Positions 33,865 through 39,309 of a stretch of DNA of 39,309 bases are shown one piece after another (position 1 is the first letter of the stretch; the number at the start of each line of letters is the position of its first letter). Source of the DNA: Hyphomicrobiales bacterium (lineage in GTDB: Bacteria; Pseudomonadota; Alphaproteobacteria; Rhizobiales; BM303). Made by a program: the position numbers and the translations under genes. The DNA is taken from positions 1-39,309 of the forward strand of contig PKTQ01000194.1 of NCBI GenBank assembly GCA_002869085.1, read 5' to 3'. The notes below the pieces were generated by a model, which was not told the origin of the DNA, did not search any database, and saw nothing but the letters and a program-made list of their open reading frames with translations.

Positions 33865-34527
33865 TCAGCTGAGAGTTTGAAGGGCTTTGAAACTCAAAAC
33901 CGTGCTGCGGTTGATATTGATTGGATCACTCACCGAATCCGGATCGATCTTCATCAGGCAGTACGGCTTTTCCAGATCGACAGCCGTTGTCGCAACCCAA
34001 CCCGGACGGACAAAAGGTTCAACGGTCCATGTGCCGACACCGGACGCATTGGCAACGGCACTTTCCACCACCTTGTGAAGCGCCCGCTTGTCCGTGTCAT
34101 AGGTGAAGGCGAGAAAATCGCCAGCGACCAATTGGAAGCCGTCCGGCAAGCCTGACAGTGTCACCGTATCGTTATTGGCGCCGACTGCATCCAGCGCAGC
34201 CTGCCCCGTGAATGCGCCGCCACCACCGGCAATCTGAAGCGTTCCCCAGCCACTTTGATAAACCAGCGGAAACCGGCGCATCGGCGGCCACAGCTTGATA
34301 TTTTCAATGCCGCCACGAAGGCTATCAATGATCCCGATCCACTCACCGGCCTGGGCCTCGGTCAGCGGCACGGTTTGCATATCCACCGCCCACAAGGGCG
34401 GCCCGATATCCGCCGCAGCAGCCAGGCCCGCCCGGGTCATGCGGCGGATCTGCATGCGCTGCAACTTGAATGGAGCCGGCCTGACCAGAGGCGGGTCCGG
34501 CATGTCGCGAGGATAAGTGATCGCCAT
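33865..34527 (-). CDS. Tail protein (distal-tail/DUF2460-like position)
   Basis: 220 aa; located between tape measure and tail tip genes. Confidence 0.5.
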   Translation of the reverse strand: MAITYPRDMPDPPLVRPAPFKLQRMQIRRMTRAGLAAAADIGPPLWAVDMQTVPLTEAQAGEWIGIIDSLRGGIENIKLWPPMRRFPLVYQSGWGTLQIAGGGGAFTGQAALDAVGANNDTVTLSGLPDGFQLVAGDFLAFTYDTDKRALHKVVESAVANASGVGTWTVEPFVRPGWVATTAVDLEKPYCLMKIDPDSVSDPININRSTVLSFKALQTLS

Positions 34528-36275
34528 CAGAACTTACCCGCATATTCCGGGTGCCGCGAAAATAACTCATGCACGGTTTCCGCGATCTGGTTCGGCAGAT
34601 CCCGCTTCAACATGGCCACCGAATCCGGTGTGGAGTTGCGGGCATCAATCGAAACACTCAGATTAAGTCCACCTCCTTTGCCCTGGCGGATATTGCTTGC
34701 CTGGGCTGCAGGAATGACCATTTCCCCCTTGTGAATCTGGGCCACCATGTCACGCGGCACATTGTCGATGCCGCTCGCGAATTTTGGCAGATTGAACAGC
34801 CCGCTTAAAAGACTGCCGAACAGTCCGGAACCGCCAGACGAACCGCCGCCAAATAACGGCATCAGAACATTGCGCTGCAAGGTCAGCCGGGCCAGATCCT
34901 TCAGGATCGAAGAAACCATTTCCTTGCCGCCGAGCTTGCCGGTTTCAAACCAGCTCATGAAAGCGCTTTCAAGGTTTCCGGACACGGTCAGGCCCACGTC
35001 CTGCAGGGCCTCGAATTTTTGGTTGACCGCATCAAACCGATCCGTCGATTTTTCCAACCCGTCGAGCATGGAATTCAGCGTCTTTTTCTGGGCGTCGGTC
35101 AGCTTGATATTGCTGTCCTGAAGCTTGTTCCAGATATCCTGTTTCGCATTCATGCGGGCAATGGCGCCTTCGGACTTTCCGATGGACAGCGTGTGCTGAT
35201 CGGTCAGTTGGATTTGCCGCTCCAGATCCCGCAATATCGTCTGAGCCGTGGCCGATGATTTTGAACTGCTGGAGCCAGTTGGAATTTTCACATTGCTGAC
35301 CCGGCTGGGTGTTGACTTGGGCTTGCCCACCGGAGCACCTTTATTCTTGCCACTGTTGACCGGCAGCAGGCCATATTCCGCCAGCACTTTCGGATCATTG
35401 TAATCCTTACCGGTAATCATGGACTGCAGCCGGAGCAGGTTTTTCCAGCCCTCAGCATTGCCTGCCTTTTTCATCAATGAATCAAATGCATCACCCGCAT
35501 GAAAAGCCGCATCAGCCACCGACAGCAGGCTCGAAGTGACATTCCCCTTTAGCGTGGCGGAAAGCTCTTGAAGCCTGTCATTGGTTTTTACCGCTGACTT
35601 AATCAGATCTCCATCGATCACCGCGCTGGCATCACGGGCTTTCTGCCGCAAATCAGCAAGACCAGACGAGCCAGATTCAAGCATGTTGACCATGGCCGCG
35701 CCTTCACTGTCGAATGCCTTGAAAGCCAGCAACAGCCGCTCCTGATCTGAGCCGGCGCGTTGGATCAGATCAGCATAATCCGCCAGAATGGCATTCTGGC
35801 TGCGCATGCTGCCATCGGCGTTGCGCAGTGCGATATTGTTTGCAGTCAGAATTTTATACAGCTCGCCGCCGCCATTGGCGGCCTCGCCGACACGGCGGGA
35901 AAAGCGCTGCATGCCCAAATCAAGCGCATTGGTGGCCACCCCGGAACGCTCCGCGGCAAAACGCAGCTCCTGAAGCGCATCGGTGCTGAGCCCGACTTTT
36001 GCGGCAACCTTGGCGATATTGTCGGCGGCCTTGACAGCCTCGCGGCCCATGGATACAAGCCCGACAGCACTGAGCGCCCCACCCAGACCGAACACGCCGG
36101 AAAGCTTTTTGGCAGCGACGGAAGCGCGGTTCATGCTTTTTGACAGGCGGTTCACCTGCTTGGAGGAACGGCGCATCGCCGACCCGGTTTTTTTCTCAAC
36201 CCGGGCGATGGCGCGCTCATAGCTTTTTGTGTTTGCCTCGATCAGAACCGCGAGCTTTTCAATTTCAGTTGCCAT
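34527..36275 (-). CDS. Tape measure protein
   Basis: 582 aa: helical, ERAIARVEKKTGSAMRRSSKQVNRLSKSMNRAS..., hydrophobic segment and AADNIAKVAAKVGLSTDALQELRFAAERSGV. Confidence 0.88.
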   Translation of the reverse strand: MATEIEKLAVLIEANTKSYERAIARVEKKTGSAMRRSSKQVNRLSKSMNRASVAAKKLSGVFGLGGALSAVGLVSMGREAVKAADNIAKVAAKVGLSTDALQELRFAAERSGVATNALDLGMQRFSRRVGEAANGGGELYKILTANNIALRNADGSMRSQNAILADYADLIQRAGSDQERLLLAFKAFDSEGAAMVNMLESGSSGLADLRQKARDASAVIDGDLIKSAVKTNDRLQELSATLKGNVTSSLLSVADAAFHAGDAFDSLMKKAGNAEGWKNLLRLQSMITGKDYNDPKVLAEYGLLPVNSGKNKGAPVGKPKSTPSRVSNVKIPTGSSSSKSSATAQTILRDLERQIQLTDQHTLSIGKSEGAIARMNAKQDIWNKLQDSNIKLTDAQKKTLNSMLDGLEKSTDRFDAVNQKFEALQDVGLTVSGNLESAFMSWFETGKLGGKEMVSSILKDLARLTLQRNVLMPLFGGGSSGGSGLFGSLLSGLFNLPKFASGIDNVPRDMVAQIHKGEMVIPAAQASNIRQGKGGGLNLSVSIDARNSTPDSVAMLKRDLPNQIAETVHELFSRHPEYAGKF

Positions 36276-36444
36276 CTGGATATCGTTTCATGAGTTCTTT
36301 CAGGCGGTCGCGGGTCATTCCGCCGCCTTGTGGCTTGCTGCCGTTGCGCTCCATATAGCCAGCAACAGCCGCATTGAATTCCGCCAGGGTCATACGCCAG
36401 AACACGTCCGGCGCCAGGCTGAGCACCCCCATCCCTACTTCCAT
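36265..36444 (-). CDS. Tail assembly chaperone, TAC_2 / rcc01693-like (missing from the ORF track)
   Basis: Manual translation: (PLTIERA)MEVGMGVLSLAPDVFWRMTLAEFNAAVAGYMERNGSKPQGGGMTRDRLKELMKRYPDGN*. Open upstream in the -1 frame to the A_AAA_AAG site. Confidence 0.75.
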   Translation of the reverse strand: MEVGMGVLSLAPDVFWRMTLAEFNAAVAGYMERNGSKPQGGGMTRDRLKELMKRYPDGN

Positions 36445-36458
36445 GGCGCGCTCGATCG

Positions 36459-36785
36459 TCAGCGGCTCTCCGCCGCTGCCGGCTTTTTTTCCTCGGCCGG
36501 GCCCCCGCGCAAAGCCAGGGCGATTTTTTCGACCACTTCAGAATTGCCAAAAATCTTGATTGCCGGGATCGCGGCAATGTCAGCCGCATTTCCGGATACG
36601 TCGAGGCTTTCCAGCGCGGCAAGCAGCGCCTCCGGATCGGCCTGCCCCACCCGGCGGATAATGTCACCGATGCCGGCACCGCCCAGCTTGGAAGAAACTT
36701 CGGCCAGGGCGCCAAAGGTGCCAACCAGGACAAGCTTATGGCCCGCCACTTCAAGCGGCACTTCACCGCGATGCTCATTTGCCAT
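36459..36785 (-). CDS. Gene-transfer-agent-family (GTA_TIM-like) tail chaperone
   Basis: MANEHRGEVPLEVAGHKLVLVGTFGALAEVSSKLGGAGIGDIIRRVGQADPEALLAALESL... Confidence 0.75.
   Translation of the reverse strand: MANEHRGEVPLEVAGHKLVLVGTFGALAEVSSKLGGAGIGDIIRRVGQADPEALLAALESLDVSGNAADIAAIPAIKIFGNSEVVEKIALALRGGPAEEKKPAAAESR
36483..36489 (-). promoter_or_regulatory. Programmed -1 ribosomal frameshift slippery site A_AAA_AAG
   Basis: Codons GAA AAA AAG of ORF 36459..36785; the -1 frame is open into the TAC_2-like ORF. Confidence 0.75.
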
Positions 36786-37017
36786 TCGATTTCACCTTTG
36801 ACTTTTTCGGCGCTGGCGCCGGTTTCAGATGCACCGTGAAGCGCTCATGCAGCGGTTTGACTTTCGCGACCGTGAAGGCTTCTCCTTCGATTTCGACCGG
36901 AGCGCCGATCATAACCAGACTCAGACTTTCCAGTCTGACCGGTCGGCCGCCAATCGTTTTGACCCTGACCGCCAGCGTCTCGCCGGCGATCAGGGCATCC
37001 GTGTTCAGCCAGGCCAT
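36775..37017 (-). CDS. Hypothetical tail-module protein
   Basis: 80 aa; overlaps the chaperone ORF. Confidence 0.5.
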   Translation of the reverse strand: MAWLNTDALIAGETLAVRVKTIGGRPVRLESLSLVMIGAPVEIEGEAFTVAKVKPLHERFTVHLKPAPAPKKSKVKSNGK

Positions 37018-37019
37018 GA

Positions 37020-37433
37020 TCAGGCGGCGGTAAAGGTGAGCTCGCCGGCGCTTTCCAGCGAAATCGATTGCTTCACTTCGGCATTGTGATCACCAGAGAA
37101 TTCCAGCGCGGAAATCTGGAATGCACCGGCGATTGTGCCGAAATCCGGGATAATGACCTGCCAATCGACAATGGTGCCGGCGAAGAAATAGCCGCGCGCA
37201 ACCTCGATCGCCGCGTCATCGAGAAACACCCCATCACCGGAGATCGACGCCGTTTTGATGCCGGCGCCGGCCAGCAGCTCGCGCCACTTATTCACGGAAT
37301 CCGAATTGGTGATATCCACCGTTTCAGAATTGAGCGCCAAGGACCGGCTTTGAATGCCGCCCAGCGTCACGAATGTGCCGGCACCGCCCGAATCCACCTT
37401 GAGCAGCATTTCGCTGCCGATCTGTCCAGCCAT
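37020..37433 (-). CDS. Major tail tube protein (TP901-1/GTA type)
   Basis: 137 aa: NSETVDITNSDSVNKWRELLAGAGIKTASISGDGVFLDDAAIEVARGYFFAGTIVDWQVIIPDFGTIAGAFQISALEFSGDHN. Confidence 0.9.
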   Translation of the reverse strand: MAGQIGSEMLLKVDSGGAGTFVTLGGIQSRSLALNSETVDITNSDSVNKWRELLAGAGIKTASISGDGVFLDDAAIEVARGYFFAGTIVDWQVIIPDFGTIAGAFQISALEFSGDHNAEVKQSISLESAGELTFTAA

Positions 37434-37449
37434 GGTTTATTCCTCCTTT

Positions 37450-37480
37450 GGCCATAAAAATGGCCGCTCAAGGCGACCTG
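37450..37480 (-). terminator. Hairpin/terminator-like element directly upstream of the major tail gene
   Basis: Minus strand GGTCGCCTTGAGCGGCCATTTTTATGGCC; alternative perfect hairpin GGCCATTTTTATGGCC. Confidence 0.45.
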
Positions 37481-37487
37481 AAAAATC

Positions 37488-37880
37488 CTATGTGCGAGAA
37501 ACTATTCTCAATCTCACCACACCGTGGCGCGTCTTGCCGTCTGGGTCGCGCAGGGTGCTGACCTGGTCAACCCAGCACAGCGCCGAAGCCCGGCCCGCCA
37601 CGGTCAGTTTCTTGCCGTGCAAAACGGTGTGGATCGCCTCCATGATCTGCTTGGTCTCGGCGAACCCCTGGGCGCGGCTCCAGACATGCAGGGTCAGAAA
37701 CTCTGCCGTTCCGTCTGTCAGCGATCCGTCATCCGGCTCGGCCAGTGTCTCGCCGATTTCCACATATGGGAAAGTGTCATAACCGTCTGACACATCGTCA
37801 TGCACCCCGCCGCTGGCGACGGCAGCCGCATCCAGCAAGGCATAAACCGCCTTTTGCGTGTTGAACAAAACCCCGGTCAT
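37488..37880 (-). CDS. DUF3168-like tail completion protein
   Basis: ALLDAAAVASGGVHDDVSDGYDTFPYVEIGETLAEPDD...FLTLHVWSRAQGFAETKQIMEAIHTVLHGKKL. Confidence 0.85.
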   Translation of the reverse strand: MTGVLFNTQKAVYALLDAAAVASGGVHDDVSDGYDTFPYVEIGETLAEPDDGSLTDGTAEFLTLHVWSRAQGFAETKQIMEAIHTVLHGKKLTVAGRASALCWVDQVSTLRDPDGKTRHGVVRLRIVSRT

Positions 37881-38263
37881 TTACCCGCGACCTCTTTTGC
37901 CGCTTTGTTGATGGCCCGGGAAAACCGGCCTCGGATGCGCCGCCGCAGCAGGCGGTATGATGGGAACAGAAACGGCTGCGCCGGGGCTGTCCTGGTGCCG
38001 AACTCGACAAAGCGCACATAGAATAGCTTCGGATCAAACACCCCGACCCGGGCCGCCATGCCGCCGCGCTCGATGCGGGTTTTAATTCCAGCTTTCATGG
38101 CACCGCTATCCACCGGCGCGAAATGCTTGGCCGAGGATTCCAGCTCGGTTGCCGATTTCTCGACCGCCGATTTGATTTCTTTCTCAGCCGCCGGCGCCAG
38201 GGCCAGCAGTTTCTGGCGCAGCTTGTCCTTGCGGCGGATTTTCATCACAACCCCATCGCTCAT
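37877..38263 (-). CDS. HK97 gp10-like neck/tail-completion protein
   Basis: MSDGVVMKIRRKDKLRQKLLALAPAAEKEIKSAVEKSATELESSAKHFAPVDSGAMKAGIKTRIERGGMAARVGVFDPKLFYVRFVEFGT; start 38263. Confidence 0.85.
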   Translation of the reverse strand: MSDGVVMKIRRKDKLRQKLLALAPAAEKEIKSAVEKSATELESSAKHFAPVDSGAMKAGIKTRIERGGMAARVGVFDPKLFYVRFVEFGTRTAPAQPFLFPSYRLLRRRIRGRFSRAINKAAKEVAGK

Positions 38264-38595
38264 GTCGCAACCCCGCGCTGGACGATCATCTCCCAAAGCC
38301 GGCCACGTTCGGACGTGTCGACCTTTGAGCGAATTTGATATGGCACACCGTCGACCACGGCCCGCCAGCCCTCCGTGATGCTGTCCGTGTCGGCTGACTT
38401 TCTGACCGTCAGCACAAAGTCGGCACTGGCCGCCAGCCGCCCGGCCTCGCGGTCCTCGCGCGCACCGGTCGGGTTCAGCCGGCCCCAGACCGTGAATTGA
38501 TCTTCCCAGGGTTGCGGGCCGCCGCCGCCGCCATCGGCAACCCGCGCGCCCTTGGCCTGGAACGTGACACGCTCCCGCAAAGCCCCGGCGCGCAT
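38260..38595 (-). CDS. Head closure / head-tail adaptor protein
   Basis: MRAGALRERVTFQAKGARVADGGGGGPQPWEDQFTVWGRLNPTGARE.... Confidence 0.85.
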   Translation of the reverse strand: MRAGALRERVTFQAKGARVADGGGGGPQPWEDQFTVWGRLNPTGAREDREAGRLAASADFVLTVRKSADTDSITEGWRAVVDGVPYQIRSKVDTSERGRLWEMIVQRGVAT

Positions 38596-39176
38596 CAGAG
38601 CCCGACCCGGCGATATGGAGCCAAAAGCCAGGCTGCGCCCATCGGCAAATCAGCAACCGAAGCTCCGACAAGTGTCGTTTCCCGGTTTTCATACCAGTGC
38701 GCGATCATCAGCAATATGGCCTGCTTGATCGCCTGCGGCACGGCAGCCGCCGCGCCATATCCGGCCACATATGTGATCGACACCGCATCCTCGCGGTTAT
38801 ATGTGCCTGGCCAGGACTGATCAGGCGCAAGTGTCATATATGGTCCAAGCGCATCGGCCCTCAGAGCATAGATCGAGGAATTCAATGTCTGTTCGGCATT
38901 GTCGCCGTCATAATAGCTGACCGCCGAAATCGACTGGCACGGCGCGAGCGGCAAGCGCATCACATCGTCAAATCCCGCAAAATCCTGTTGCCATGTCTGG
39001 GTGATGAGCGCCCGCCCGAGAATGCCAGCATAACCGTCAAGATGATCGGTTGCCGCTGCAATCAGGGCAGCCAGCAAATTATCATCATCGGCAAAATCGA
39101 CCCGGCAATGCTTTTTAACAGCATCGAGGTCAACCGGTGTTGTTTCTGGCGCAGCGGTGCGGACGGGCGCGAGCAT
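38595..39176 (-). CDS. Head-tail connector (gp6-like)
   Basis: VDLDAVKKHCRVDFADDDNLLAALIAAATDHLDGYAGILGRALITQTWQQDFAGFDDVMRLPLAPCQSISAVSYYD. Confidence 0.88.
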   Translation of the reverse strand: MLAPVRTAAPETTPVDLDAVKKHCRVDFADDDNLLAALIAAATDHLDGYAGILGRALITQTWQQDFAGFDDVMRLPLAPCQSISAVSYYDGDNAEQTLNSSIYALRADALGPYMTLAPDQSWPGTYNREDAVSITYVAGYGAAAAVPQAIKQAILLMIAHWYENRETTLVGASVADLPMGAAWLLAPYRRVGL

Positions 39177-39179
39177 GGT

Positions 39180-39309
39180 CTATTTCCCGTTTTTGGGAGC
39201 CGCCTTGGCGGCTTCCTCATCGGCCTTGGCCTTGGCGGCGGCAGCGGCGGCTTCCTCATCGGCCTTGGCCTTGGCGGCTGCGGCTTCCTCATCGGCCTTG
39301 GCCTTGGCG
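39180..39309 (-). CDS. C-terminal part of the same split repeat protein (...AKADEEAAAAAAKAKADEEAAKAAPKNGK*)
   Basis: Reverse-strand frame open from the window end to a TAG stop at 39182..39180. Same DEEAAAAKAKA 11-aa repeats as at 1..130. Confidence 0.8.
   Translation of the reverse strand, partial: AKAKADEEAAAAKAKADEEAAAAAAKAKADEEAAKAAPKNGK
39258..39309. repeat. 52-bp direct terminal overlap identical to positions 1..52
   Basis: Direct string comparison of the window ends. Confidence 0.95.

Noticed and set aside
37877-38692. 271-aa extended ORF for the gp10-like protein
   Set aside because: N-terminal half overlaps the head-closure gene in another frame; homology-like sequence begins at MSDGVVMKIR (38263).
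39258-39309. 52-bp terminal identity as physical direct terminal repeats or cos ends
   Set aside because: It falls inside a coding tandem repeat and, once removed, restores a continuous ORF; assembly overlap of a circular molecule is simpler.

Overview
The window looks like one complete, circularly permuted temperate siphophage genome with an HK97/GTA-like head-tail module, probably from an alphaproteobacterial host. Its last 52 nt repeat its first 52 nt. Trimming that overlap gives a circle of about 39,257 bp and restores one uninterrupted gene across the ends. Order on the circle: minus-strand head genes (capsid, protease, portal, terminase, HNH); minus-strand replication/regulation genes interrupted by a plus-strand TagO/VasI-like secreted protein and a plus-strand hicAB cassette; a GcrA-like regulator/methyltransferase pair; a cI/cro-type switch; a plus-strand early operon (small membrane ORF, Acb2/Tad1-like candidate, DUF2303, MazG-like, HD hydrolase); a tyrosine integrase next to an apparently intact attP with a tRNA-Leu-like core; a lysis cassette (Rz/Rz1 and an endolysin with a C-terminal TM); and the tail module. 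Main leads: (i) a canonical A_AAA_AAG -1 frameshift site joining two tail-chaperone ORFs, the second missing from the supplied ORF track; (ii) a possible cyclic-nucleotide sponge (Acb2/Tad1-like); (iii) a hicAB cassette flanked by degenerate direct repeats, with twin operators whose motif recurs before the late operon; (iv) a signal-peptide-like leader on the major capsid protein; (v) recurrent hairpin-T-run-ATGG elements just upstream of gene starts; (vi) a structured intergenic region with mutually exclusive pairing; (vii) cI-type operators at two separate promoters with possible leaderless mRNAs. All family calls come from reading the sequence; no searches were run.
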